A stretch of DNA of 61,183 nucleotides from Lachnospiraceae bacterium (lineage in GTDB: Bacteria > Bacillota > Clostridia > Lachnospirales > Lachnospiraceae), in assembly GCA_009774145.1 (NCBI GenBank), contig VSND01000020.1, positions 1-61,183 of the forward strand, read 5' to 3'. Shown piece after piece: positions 7,702 through 15,856 of this stretch (position 1 is its first letter; every line of letters starts with the position of its first letter). The notes beneath the pieces were generated by a model that made no database searches, was not told the origin of the DNA, and was given only the letters and a program-made list of their open reading frames with translations. A program made the position numbers and the translations under genes.

Positions 7702-8460
7702 TTATATCTCCTTTCTTAAAAACAGCCGTTTTCCGGCCAGATAGCCTGCCAGCAGAAGCGCCAGAGTCAGACACCAGACGGGAAACGGAAACGGCACGTC
7801 ATAAAAGGTACTGATCCGGGTTATCTCATCCCAGTCCTGCCTTACAAAACACAGTTCCGAATAATACGCCCACAGAAACAGATATTTCAGGGGATGCCCG
7901 CTGGGGAAAAACCAGGAAAACAGCCCCACAAAGGAACCAAGCAGCCCTGCTGCCAGCGGCAGAATCTGGTTTTCAAAAAAGAACGACAGTACCACCTGCA
8001 AAAGAAGGATCAGGATACTGACCGTATAGACCTGCAGCACAAAATACACATACCAGACCGGCTTTGCCGTCCCCGCAAATCCGTACAGCCTGCCGGTCAG
8101 GAAGATCTGCGCGGCCTGCAGGAGCACAAAGACCGCCAGATAGGACGCTCCGGTCAGAAGCTTCATGTCAAACAGCCGGCTTCTCTTTTCCAGCGTGCAC
8201 AGAAGCTTCAGGGTATCTCCCTTCACTTCCGCATCGCAGAGGCGGCTGCCCAGCATGGCGATCATGGTCGGCAGCAGAATCGTATCGATGAGCGGCACAT
8301 TCAGAAAAATCAGCTCGTACCCGTCCTGCAGCTGTTCCATATCATTTCTGGAAAGGATCCATGCTACCCACAGTATGATCATCCCCAGAAATGCCAGCAC
8401 AATCAGTCCGATCTTCCGGTATCTCACTTTCATCCATTCGGTCTTCCATTCTCTCCACAT
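7702..8460 (-). CDS. LanE/MutE-type ABC permease (lantibiotic immunity)
   Basis: A 252-residue permease with six predicted membrane segments, partner of the LanG-like permease. The opening WREWKTEWMKVRYRK and the LIDTILLPTMIAMLGSRLCDAEVKGDTLKLL segment, which is best read as the conserved EvKgdT motif after the second helix, are typical of MutE/EpiE proteins. The ATG overlaps the stop of the upstream ATPase gene (TAATG), so the three genes are tightly coupled. Confidence 0.87.
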   Translation of the reverse strand: MWREWKTEWMKVRYRKIGLIVLAFLGMIILWVAWILSRNDMEQLQDGYELIFLNVPLIDTILLPTMIAMLGSRLCDAEVKGDTLKLLCTLEKRSRLFDMKLLTGASYLAVFVLLQAAQIFLTGRLYGFAGTAKPVWYVYFVLQVYTVSILILLLQVVLSFFFENQILPLAAGLLGSFVGLFSWFFPSGHPLKYLFLWAYYSELCFVRQDWDEITRISTFYDVPFPFPVWCLTLALLLAGYLAGKRLFLRKEI

Positions 8461-9374
8461 TACAGACTCACCTGCTTTCCGGTCAGGGTAAGGAAGATAT
8501 CCTCCAGACTCTTCTGCTGCCCGCTCACTCCCGTCACCTGCGCTCCATGTCCCGCCAGCAGGGCCACCAGCTCTGCAACCTGTACTTCTTCCCGTTCCTT
8601 CAATACCAGCATCCCGTTTTCCAGTGTGAAGGATTCTCCATGTTCCTCCAGAATCCGCATTGCTGCCGTCTGATTCAGCACCTGAATGTGGATGCTGCCT
8701 TTCGCTTTTTCATGCAGCTTTCGAAGACTGCCCTGATAGATCAGCTTTCCCCGGTCGATGATCCCCACATCCGTTGCCATCTGGTCGATCTCGCTGAGCA
8801 GATGGCTGGACACCATAACCGTCATCCCGTAATGCTTCGGAAGATCCGAGATCAGCTCCCGCATCTCCTGAATCCCCGCAGGATCCAGGCCGTTGGTCGG
8901 TTCATCCAGCAGAAGAAGCTTCGGCCTTCCAAGAAGCGCTGCCGCCAGCCCCAGGCGCTGCTTCATGCCAAGGGAATATTCCCGTACCTTTTTCTTCTGC
9001 TGTCCCTCCAGCCGTACAATACGGAGCACTTCATCGATCTCCTCCCGGGGAACCTGCTTCAGCGTCTGTACAATCTCCAGATTTTCTCTGCCGTTTAAAT
9101 GTCCGTAACAGGATGGCGCTTCAATCAGGGAGCCTGTACGTTTCAGGACTTCAATGCGGTTTCGGCTGTGAATCTCATTGCCGAACATCTGAATCTCGCC
9201 GGCCGTAGGCTTCACCAGCCCAAGGAGCATCTTCATCGTCGTGGATTTTCCGGCTCCGTTCGGTCCAAGAAAGCCGTATACGCATCCGGGACGTACCTTC
9301 AGGTTCAGATCCTTTACGGAATACTTTTCCCCGTATTTCTTGCCAAGTGTATTCGTTTCGATCATATACTTCAT
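8460..9374 (-). CDS. LanF/BcrA-type ABC transporter ATPase
   Basis: A 304-residue ATPase that powers the LanE and LanG permeases. Seen: Walker A GPNGAGKST near residue 38, signature YSLGMKQRLGLAAALLG, Walker B LLLLDEPTNGLDP, and the switch SSHLLSEI. The C-terminal part (from about residue 215) is the usual BcrA/LanF extension. It is the first gene of the minus-strand operon, divergent from the response regulator at 9619. The 244 bases between them probably hold the regulator's binding sites. Confidence 0.92.
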   Translation of the reverse strand: MKYMIETNTLGKKYGEKYSVKDLNLKVRPGCVYGFLGPNGAGKSTTMKMLLGLVKPTAGEIQMFGNEIHSRNRIEVLKRTGSLIEAPSCYGHLNGRENLEIVQTLKQVPREEIDEVLRIVRLEGQQKKKVREYSLGMKQRLGLAAALLGRPKLLLLDEPTNGLDPAGIQEMRELISDLPKHYGMTVMVSSHLLSEIDQMATDVGIIDRGKLIYQGSLRKLHEKAKGSIHIQVLNQTAAMRILEEHGESFTLENGMLVLKEREEVQVAELVALLAGHGAQVTGVSGQQKSLEDIFLTLTGKQVSL

Positions 9375-9618
9375 GTTTCTGTCTTCTCTGCCTTTCTTTC
9401 ATTTTCCGGCGGAAGGGCTTCTGCACCGGAGTGCATCCTTTCTCTCCTGTCCGGTCAGCCGCCGGTCCCTTCCGGTCTTCCTGCATGATATCACCCTTTG
9501 CTTACTCCTCCCTGAAGGCCGCCTTACATTTTCCTTAACTTTTGCATAATCAGGTGAAATACCGGCAAAAACGTTTTATAATCAGAAGAAAGAATGACAG
9601 AAAGCGGGGAACGAACCT

Positions 9619-10344
9619 ATGGAACATCTTTATGAGGCGAGAATCTTACTGGTGGACGACAATCCGGACATTCTGGAAATGCTGAAAAATATTCTGGCGC
9701 GCCGGGGATTTCAGAACGTCCGGACCGCATCCGACTGCAGGAGCGCCCGCCTGGCTTTTGACGAATATGCACCGCAGATGGTGATTCTGGATATCATGCT
9801 GCCGGACGGCGACGGCTTCTCCCTGATGCGCGATTTCCGGCTTGCCTGCGATTCGCCCGTCCTGTTTCTCTCTGCAAAGGATGAAGACAATGACCGGCTT
9901 CTGGGACTGGGCCTTGGGGCAGACGACTATATTACCAAGCCCTTCCTTCCGGATGAACTGATCCTTCGCCTGACCGCCATCCTGAAACGGACTTATTTTT
10001 CCTCCTTTCAAAAGGAGCGGGAAGACTCCGCCCTTGTTCTGGGGGACCGGACGGTATGGCTGGAAAGCGGCACGGTCCACACCCCGGAAGGCGACGTCAC
10101 ACTGACGGCAAAGGAACTGGCGCTGTTAAAAAAGCTGAACGAAAACCGGGGAAATATCGTCACCTTCGACGCCCTGTCCGATGCGGTCTGGGGTGAAAAT
10201 TATTATGGCTATGAAAATACGCTCATGGTTCATATCCGGAGGCTGCGCGAAAAGATTGAGGCACATCCGTCCGCCCCTGTCTGGCTTCTGACCGTGCGGG
10301 GGCTTGGATACAAGCTTAAGAAGGAGGCGCGCAGACCGTCATGA
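9619..10344 (+). CDS. OmpR-family response regulator of the LanFEG module
   Basis: A 241-residue regulator with a receiver domain (phosphorylation site D58 in ILDIMLPDG, lysine in ADDYITKPF) and a winged-helix DNA-binding domain ending GLGYKLKKE. It overlaps the kinase gene by four bases (ATGA). The divergent position next to the LanF ATPase matches NisR/SpaR-type control of self-protection transporters. A TATAAT at 9577-9582 has no good -35 box, which would suit an activated promoter. Confidence 0.9.
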   Translation: MEHLYEARILLVDDNPDILEMLKNILARRGFQNVRTASDCRSARLAFDEYAPQMVILDIMLPDGDGFSLMRDFRLACDSPVLFLSAKDEDNDRLLGLGLGADDYITKPFLPDELILRLTAILKRTYFSSFQKEREDSALVLGDRTVWLESGTVHTPEGDVTLTAKELALLKKLNENRGNIVTFDALSDAVWGENYYGYENTLMVHIRRLREKIEAHPSAPVWLLTVRGLGYKLKKEARRPS

Positions 10345-11729
10345 AAAGCCTGTCCAGAATTCTCCTGCGCTATCTGTGGTACAGTTTATGGATGCTTCTG
10401 ATTACTCTGGCGCTGAATATGTTTCTCTATGTTCTGTTCGGTTTCCAGACCGTCCGGTCCACCAACCGGTCGACCACCGCAATCCGGAATATTTCCGAAG
10501 AGCTTGACCGTACGGACGGAACCGTCTGCCTGTCAGAGCAGGGATATGAATATCTGAAAACGGACTATGTATGGGCCATGCTGCTGGATGCGCACGGAAC
10601 GGTTCTGTGGAACTGGAATCTTCCTGACAGCCTGAACCATTCTTATACGGTCAGCGAGGTCGCCTCTTTCAGCAAATGGTATCTGGACGACTATCCGGTC
10701 ACGGAATGGGTCACGGACCATGGACTGCTGGTCATCGCACAGCAGAGGGGCAGCATCTGGAAATACAATATCAAAGAACGGAAGGAAGTGCTCCATTATA
10801 TTACCGCCATGATTCCCGTCACGCTTTCTTCCAATCTGATCCTCGTCTTCTGCATCGTGCTTGTATTCGGTTTCCGCTTCTACCGTTCCCTCCGTGTGCT
10901 CGCCGTCGGACTGGAACAGCTTTCTGAAGAAAAAGAGGTCCATCTTCCGGAAAAGGGAACCACCGAACTGCTTGCCGGACAGCTGAACCGGACCTCGGAT
11001 ATCCTGGCCCGACAGCGGAAGCATCTGGCAAAAAGGGACGAGGCGCGGATCTCCTGGATCAACGGCGTATCGCATGATATCCGCACCCCCCTTTCTCTCA
11101 TCATGGGATATGCCGCCGACCTGAAAGAAGATGCTTCCCTGTCCGAAGAACAGCAGCATCTGGCGGAGATTATAAAAGCACAGAGCATGAAGATCAAACG
11201 GCTGATCGAGGATCTGAACCTGACCTCCCGGCTGGAATATGACATGCAGCCCCTGCGGCTTTCCGAACTCCACCCGGCCGGACTCCTTCGGACTGCGGTC
11301 AGTGATTTTTACAATCAGGGACTTTCCGACCGTCATCTGATCGACCTGTATATGGATCCGGACGTGGAACAGATCACGCTGAACGGTGATCCATCCCTGC
11401 TGACGCGCGCGTTCTCCAACCTGATCCAGAACAGTATCCGGCACAATCCGGACGGATGCACGGTTACGGTCACTGCCTACCCGGAAAAGAACGGCATCTG
11501 TTTTCAGGTCTCGGATGACGGCTGCGGAATCCCAAAAGCCGTCATACAGTCTCTCGAAGGCAGACTTCCGGAAACAGAAAAAGCCCCGCATATCATGGGG
11601 CTTCGAATTGTGTATCAGATTTTTCAGGCACATGGATGGCAGATGCTCTTCACAGACAGCCATACCATCCATATCCTCGGGGCGGACTGCAGCCGCATGG
11701 AGGCCTCAGACAGAACCGCCCATAACTAA
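10341..11729 (+). CDS. Sensor histidine kinase of the LanFEG module
   Basis: A 462-residue kinase with two membrane helices (about residues 7-35 and 150-175), an extracytoplasmic loop of roughly 115 residues, a HAMP-like linker, the H-box SHDIRTPLS with His245, and ATPase motifs NLIQNSIRHN, DDGCGIP and MGLRIV. The layout matches SpaK/NisK-type kinases that sense lantibiotics outside the cell, although the ligand is inferred. It ends four bases into the convergent VanZ gene. Confidence 0.88.
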   Translation: MKSLSRILLRYLWYSLWMLLITLALNMFLYVLFGFQTVRSTNRSTTAIRNISEELDRTDGTVCLSEQGYEYLKTDYVWAMLLDAHGTVLWNWNLPDSLNHSYTVSEVASFSKWYLDDYPVTEWVTDHGLLVIAQQRGSIWKYNIKERKEVLHYITAMIPVTLSSNLILVFCIVLVFGFRFYRSLRVLAVGLEQLSEEKEVHLPEKGTTELLAGQLNRTSDILARQRKHLAKRDEARISWINGVSHDIRTPLSLIMGYAADLKEDASLSEEQQHLAEIIKAQSMKIKRLIEDLNLTSRLEYDMQPLRLSELHPAGLLRTAVSDFYNQGLSDRHLIDLYMDPDVEQITLNGDPSLLTRAFSNLIQNSIRHNPDGCTVTVTAYPEKNGICFQVSDDGCGIPKAVIQSLEGRLPETEKAPHIMGLRIVYQIFQAHGWQMLFTDSHTIHILGADCSRMEASDRTAHN

Positions 11730-12346
11730 AGAAGGGAATCCCAGAAAAACGCGGACCAGTACGGCTGAAGAAAGAACTGCTGGAGAAAGACAAGCAGCAG
11801 ATAGGACCACTGCCCATGCTTTTCCTCATAATCATCCGCTATTCCGGGCGGCAGATGCCAGTTTCCTTTTTTTGCCGGAAGACGGATCAGCAGATATCCG
11901 ATCCCTGCGCCCAGCAGATTGGTCATCAGGTCGTCGATATCAGTAGCGCGGAACGTGAATATCTGCGCAATCTCAATAAATACGGTCAGAAAGCAGCAGA
12001 ATCCCAGTACCTGCTTCCAGTTCTGATAATCATCCCAAAGAAGCGGAAGCAGAAATCCAACCGGAATGAACATCAGAACATTGAGCAGATACTGGGCCGG
12101 ACTGCTGAACAGCTCCAGCATGGGAATCACATTAAAAACAAAGTCAAACCCGCAGTCTTTGATGTCCGGAAGCCCAGTCACGGAATAGATGCCCGACAGC
12201 ACGCAGAGATAAAAAAGCAGCAGAATCGTATGCGGACTTTTCAGCCGCCTTCCGGACAGTTTTAAAATGATCAGGGATGCAGGCGCCAGTAGAAGCATGC
12301 TGGACAGGCAGTCCATACCAATCCCCAGAAATCTTGCTGAATACAT
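11726..12346 (-). CDS. VanZ-family membrane protein
   Basis: A 206-residue protein with four or five membrane segments. The VanZ core is clear: LLNVLMFIPVGFLLPLLW, then a FIEIAQIFTFRATDIDDLMTNLLGAGIGY segment carrying the conserved E, R, D and N residues, best seen as EIAQ, RATDIDD and NLLGA. VanZ proteins give low-level teicoplanin or lipoglycopeptide resistance in some settings, but most members are of unknown role. Its placement beside peptide-resistance modules suits an envelope function. Confidence 0.88.
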   Translation of the reverse strand: MYSARFLGIGMDCLSSMLLLAPASLIILKLSGRRLKSPHTILLLFYLCVLSGIYSVTGLPDIKDCGFDFVFNVIPMLELFSSPAQYLLNVLMFIPVGFLLPLLWDDYQNWKQVLGFCCFLTVFIEIAQIFTFRATDIDDLMTNLLGAGIGYLLIRLPAKKGNWHLPPGIADDYEEKHGQWSYLLLVFLQQFFLQPYWSAFFWDSLL

Positions 12347-12463
12347 ATGGTTTCTCCTTCGTATATGATATCCGACCGTGCGCAGAAGGCCGCATGCTGA
12401 CTGACGGCCGTCTCACTGACGGTTGTCAGTATAGCAGGAAAAACTGAAGATTTTCTTTACATT

Positions 12464-13027
12464 TTATTGAAAACTTTCTGAAGACGACAGCCGGTACGCC
12501 CGGATCCCGTTTTGCAGCGCCTGTTCCAGTGCATTGAACAGCCCGGATGTCAGATAATAAAGGCCTGCCGCCGCCGGAAGCGGAAGACAGATCAGGAAGA
12601 CCATCAGGCCGGAGGTCAACAGCATCCCCTTCGAAGGCTTCGGCAGATCCAGGCTTTTAAAAAAACACATATATGGATAGAGCTGCGGCAGAATCTGCAC
12701 GACTGCAGACAAGGCAGGCAGGATTCCATATGGGTCCCTTGTCAGAAGAGACGCAATCCAGGGGCAGAGCCTGCTTCCTGCAGTACCGCCCGTCCCTGCC
12801 AGCACGGTCCGGTACAGACCGGTCAGCACCGGAAGACTCAAAAGCAGCAGAAGACAGCTCCCCGCTCCTGCCTGCGACGCGTCTGCGCCGCGTCTCTGCC
12901 GCGCATACAGAGGAAGCAGGCAGAGCTTTACCAGCACGGTCAGGCAGACAATGGCCAGACCATAATCCCCCGTATACGTATAAAGCCATGTAAGCAGCGT
13001 TTTGAATAATGTGATGATCCCGTTCAT
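12464..13027 (-). CDS. Minimal YidC/Oxa1-like membrane protein
   Basis: A 187-residue membrane protein that resembles a reduced YidC/SpoIIIJ insertase. The opening YGLAIVCLTVLVKLCLLPLY matches the first conserved helix of YidC, and two later hydrophobic pairs follow (ILPQLYPYMCFF, LPLPAAAGLYYLTSGLFNALEQ). YidC proteins insert small membrane proteins through a groove with a conserved arginine in the first helix; here that position is lysine. The usual cytoplasmic hairpin after this helix is shortened, and the protein is 60 or more residues below the normal size. Its start overlaps the stop of the MerR-type gene (ATGA), so the two are co-expressed. It could be a specialised insertase or a derived protein without that activity. 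Confidence 0.7.
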   Translation of the reverse strand: MNGIITLFKTLLTWLYTYTGDYGLAIVCLTVLVKLCLLPLYARQRRGADASQAGAGSCLLLLLSLPVLTGLYRTVLAGTGGTAGSRLCPWIASLLTRDPYGILPALSAVVQILPQLYPYMCFFKSLDLPKPSKGMLLTSGLMVFLICLPLPAAAGLYYLTSGLFNALEQALQNGIRAYRLSSSESFQ

Positions 13028-13695
13028 AACCGTCTTTTCTCCTTTTGGCGTCTTTTCCGAAACCAGAAGAAATCAATGCCAAAGCCCAGCAGATAGAGAA
13101 CCCAGAATCCAATCGCTGCGCGCCCCAGGACACCGCCTCCTGACAGGATCGAAGAAACCGCCGCCAGAAACAGTAATCCTGCTGCCGCGGCTGCCAGCAG
13201 CTCCGCCGCATATTTCCTGCGGAAAAGCCTTCCCACATGCGGATCCGCGCGAAACACTGCAAATCCGGAATATTCTGCCAGATCTTCCAGAAATTCTTCC
13301 GGCGCTGCAAATCTCTTCCCGCTTTCTTCTTCCTTATGAACATATTGAAGCCATTCATCCACATTCAGTTCTGACAGCGGTCCTTCTTCTTTCAGCATCC
13401 GGCACAGCTCCAGCGATCCCTGCAGCATCTCCATCTGCTCTGCCAGCTCTTTCTCCTGCCGCTCCAGCAGCCCCAAAAGCTCCGTCTGCCCTTCATACAG
13501 CAGATAAATACTTTCTACTGAAATCCCCATTTTCCGAAGGAGCATGATTTCTTTTAAACGCCGGATATCCTCCGGCTCGTATTCCCGATACTGACTCTCT
13601 TCCTTTCGTCTGGGACACAAAAGCCCTTTCCTTTCATAAAATCGGATATTGCTTATACTGAGCCCTGTTTCTTTTGCAGCTTCTCCAATCTTCAT
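13024..13695 (-). CDS. MerR-family regulator with C-terminal membrane helices
   Basis: About 223 residues. Residues 1-70 are a MerR winged helix (MKIGEAAKETGLSISNIRFYE, seen as IGEAAKETG and RFYERKGLL), followed by a long dimerisation coiled coil with many Glu and Gln. A linker with a conserved-looking acidic stretch leads to two membrane helices (about 160-205) and a basic tail RKRRQKEKRRL. A membrane-tethered MerR regulator is unusual and should sense a membrane signal directly. Start at 13695, where MKIGE fits the family. It is coupled to the YidC-like gene and is driven by its own MerR-type promoter at 13773-13803. Confidence 0.85.
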   Translation of the reverse strand: MKIGEAAKETGLSISNIRFYERKGLLCPRRKEESQYREYEPEDIRRLKEIMLLRKMGISVESIYLLYEGQTELLGLLERQEKELAEQMEMLQGSLELCRMLKEEGPLSELNVDEWLQYVHKEEESGKRFAAPEEFLEDLAEYSGFAVFRADPHVGRLFRRKYAAELLAAAAAGLLFLAAVSSILSGGGVLGRAAIGFWVLYLLGFGIDFFWFRKRRQKEKRRL

Positions 13696-13772
13696 ATCCC
13701 CTGCACTCCTCTCTTTGCTCTTTGGCGGATCATTTTCTTCTCTGATCCGTCTTTTTTCCCGGGATGACCTCA

Positions 13773-13803
13773 ATTATGAACCCTGAACCAGGGTGAGAGT
13801 CAA
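13773..13803 (-). promoter_or_regulatory. MerR-type promoter with 19-bp spacer and dyad operator
   Basis: On the minus strand TTGACT (13798-13803) and CATAAT (13773-13778) are 19 bp apart. The spacer holds the dyad ACCCTG-GTT-CAGGGT. An over-long spacer covering an inverted repeat is the classical arrangement for MerR regulators, which activate by twisting the DNA. The regulator gene starts about 80 bases downstream, so it controls itself and the YidC-like gene. Confidence 0.85.
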
Positions 13804-13851
13804 GAAAATTTTAAAATTTATCCTCAAATTTGGGAACAGAAAGAGAACCTT

Positions 13852-15447
13852 CTAAAGGATCCACAGAAAAACTGCCGCCAGAACACCCAGAAGAAGGAAT
13901 GCCGCAGCGCCGAGCAGGAATTTCCCCAACATTCCGGCGCCGGCTCCGCCTCCTGCCCGCTGCTTTCCCATACCCGCCACCGCTCTCCAGGGACTGTGCC
14001 GTTCCATCTCTGACAGCCCTGATGTCCCTTTTCCAATGGCAGACAAAAAATCCTGCCAGTCCTTTTGCAGAACGTGGACTCCCAGGGCAAATTCTTTTTC
14101 CGGACTCAGACCTTTCAGCAGGGTCCGGAAAAATCCGGACTCTTTTGCGTACGGAGCGGATTTTTGATATGCGGGATCTTTTTGTTTTTCCCGAAACTGC
14201 CGGCAGGCATACTCCTGTCCGTCCCGAATGGCTTTTTTGGGGTCTTTCGTCTGTTTATAAACCGTCAGTGTATGATAATATACGGCGGATGCTCCTTTCC
14301 GGTTCAGGTACAGATCGATCATTTTTTCGATGACGTCCTGCAAAGGCCGGGCAACCAGAGCCCTCTGTCCGGCTTCTCCGGCATATACCTGTCCTTTTAT
14401 GGACATGACCGCAGCCAGCAGCCCTGTTACTTCCTCATTTCTGGCGCTGATGGCAGGGTTTTTGAATAAATTTCCGCCGTTGTTTATGTGTGCCGCAAAC
14501 CGGTTCGCCATCTTCAGTTCTTTTCCCGAACAGGAGCGCGCGCTTCCCTTCTGAAAGGTATTTTCAGCAATGCCGCTTCTGGCGCTGCGGATAACTTCGT
14601 TTCTCTGTCTGATCTGCTCTTTCCAGGAATTCTGCTGAATATGATACGTCTGCTGAAACCGGACATTCTGTTTTCCGGACGACTGGTAGATCATGCCTTC
14701 GTCGGACAGTGAGGAAGAGGCAGAACTTCCGCGGCAAAGCGCATGCCCGGCTGACCGGTGTATGCCGGTCTCTCTGCCGGTTCCTCCCACAGAGCCGCCT
14801 GCGGCTGTTCCGCTGTTTCTGCCCCTGACGGATGTTCCCTGAGAGAAAAGCGCATGCGCGGCCCTGGGAGAGAGCGTCCGTCCGGCGGTCTGCCGGTAAA
14901 GACCTGCCCGTACACGGTCCGCCGCCTCCGTCTGTCCTGTCTGTTCCAGCAGTGAGATCAGCTGGGCCAGTTCCTGTTCCATCAGTAAGTTCAGTTTCTG
15001 CGCCAGCAGAGCATCCAGGCGCCCCAGCTGTTCTGCCAGATTTTCTCCTTCCGCATATTTCAGAACCGCTTCCAGCAAAGTCAGGTAGAGTCTCGACAGT
15101 TCCTGAAGCTGCTTTGACAGCTCTTCATCGGGATCCGGCTGCCAGTTCAGAAAAGCTTCCCAGTCTTTTCCCTGCATCTCCAGACACCACCCTGCAATCC
15201 CGCTTTCAGAAATGGTTTTGCCCGTGCGGGGAGCTCTGTGCCTTTCAGAGATCTCTGCCGTATCTCTGGGCTGCCCCTGCTCCTTTTTTTCTGCTCTCTT
15301 TTCTTTCTGTTCCATAAGCGCTCTGGAAGTTTCCCGAAGCAATGCCTCACCGGCCTTCATTTCTGTCTGCTGTTTGACAAGCTGAAGTTCTTTTTCCGTA
15401 CTGGCAGCCGATTCCAAAGCGGTATCCACCGTGTTTATGTTTGACAT
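13852..15447 (-). CDS. Large unknown protein with a C-terminal membrane anchor
   Basis: About 531 residues. I do not recognise it. The N-terminal 90 residues are charged and probably disordered (many K, E, Q). A helical region rich in Leu and Glu follows (residues ~95-200), then a Gly/Ser-rich low-complexity stretch (~205-260), and a second structured region (~300-480) with repeated aromatic and lysine residues. The last ~25 residues are one hydrophobic helix after AGGGAGAGM, making it a tail-anchored protein facing the cytoplasm. Start at 15447 behind GGGAAAGGGAAAAG. It is transcribed toward the MerR/YidC pair but ends just before their promoter. Confidence 0.7.
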   Translation of the reverse strand: MSNINTVDTALESAASTEKELQLVKQQTEMKAGEALLRETSRALMEQKEKRAEKKEQGQPRDTAEISERHRAPRTGKTISESGIAGWCLEMQGKDWEAFLNWQPDPDEELSKQLQELSRLYLTLLEAVLKYAEGENLAEQLGRLDALLAQKLNLLMEQELAQLISLLEQTGQTEAADRVRAGLYRQTAGRTLSPRAAHALFSQGTSVRGRNSGTAAGGSVGGTGRETGIHRSAGHALCRGSSASSSLSDEGMIYQSSGKQNVRFQQTYHIQQNSWKEQIRQRNEVIRSARSGIAENTFQKGSARSCSGKELKMANRFAAHINNGGNLFKNPAISARNEEVTGLLAAVMSIKGQVYAGEAGQRALVARPLQDVIEKMIDLYLNRKGASAVYYHTLTVYKQTKDPKKAIRDGQEYACRQFREKQKDPAYQKSAPYAKESGFFRTLLKGLSPEKEFALGVHVLQKDWQDFLSAIGKGTSGLSEMERHSPWRAVAGMGKQRAGGGAGAGMLGKFLLGAAAFLLLGVLAAVFLWIL

Positions 15448-15474
15448 ATCTTTTCCCTTTCCCGAATGGAACAT

Positions 15475-15856
15475 GTATTCTTATTAGATATATCGACCCG
15501 ATTGCCAAAACATTGATAATAAAATGCGGCAGACGATGGAGGCTGTTACCGGGTCGATCTTTGGAATATGCCTGTCCGTCGGAGGCAGGAGAAAAAGTGC
15601 CGGAACCGTGCGCAGAAGCAGACGCCGGTCTGCGAAAAGGGGGCAGGGGGCGGGAGCCGCCAACGGACACAGACGGACTTCCGGCGGTCACGCCGGAAGT
15701 CCGTCTTGAGTATCTGCGGGAACAAATATACTGCCTGCAAAGCAGGTGACGCGCACTAAAACATGGAAAAGCACCAGGAGTCAGCGCAGCTCATGCACAT
15801 GCGGTAATCGGAAAGAAACCGGACCGGCAGGACATTGTTCGCCGCTGCCAGTCCTG
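15475..15856. other. Gene-poor interval with one strong hairpin
   Basis: No convincing gene in 382 bases. A plus-strand open frame (15441-15749) ends in a protein-like stretch, but it has no ribosome binding site and crosses the hairpin, so I do not call it. The leftward part must contain the promoter for the tail-anchored protein. No sigma-A promoter of good quality was seen. Confidence 0.5.
15671..15706. repeat. Perfect 16-bp stem hairpin with 4-base loop
   Basis: Arms AGACGGACTTCCGGCG (15671-15686) and its exact complement (15691-15706) flank the loop GTCA. There is no T-run on either side, so it is not a standard terminator. It lies at the boundary where GC content rises into the BceAB-type module. 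Confidence 0.75.

Noticed and set aside
15441..15749. A 102-codon plus-strand frame ending in a plausible peptide
   Set aside because: It crosses the perfect hairpin at 15671-15706, lacks a ribosome binding site and begins inside the start region of the divergent gene.
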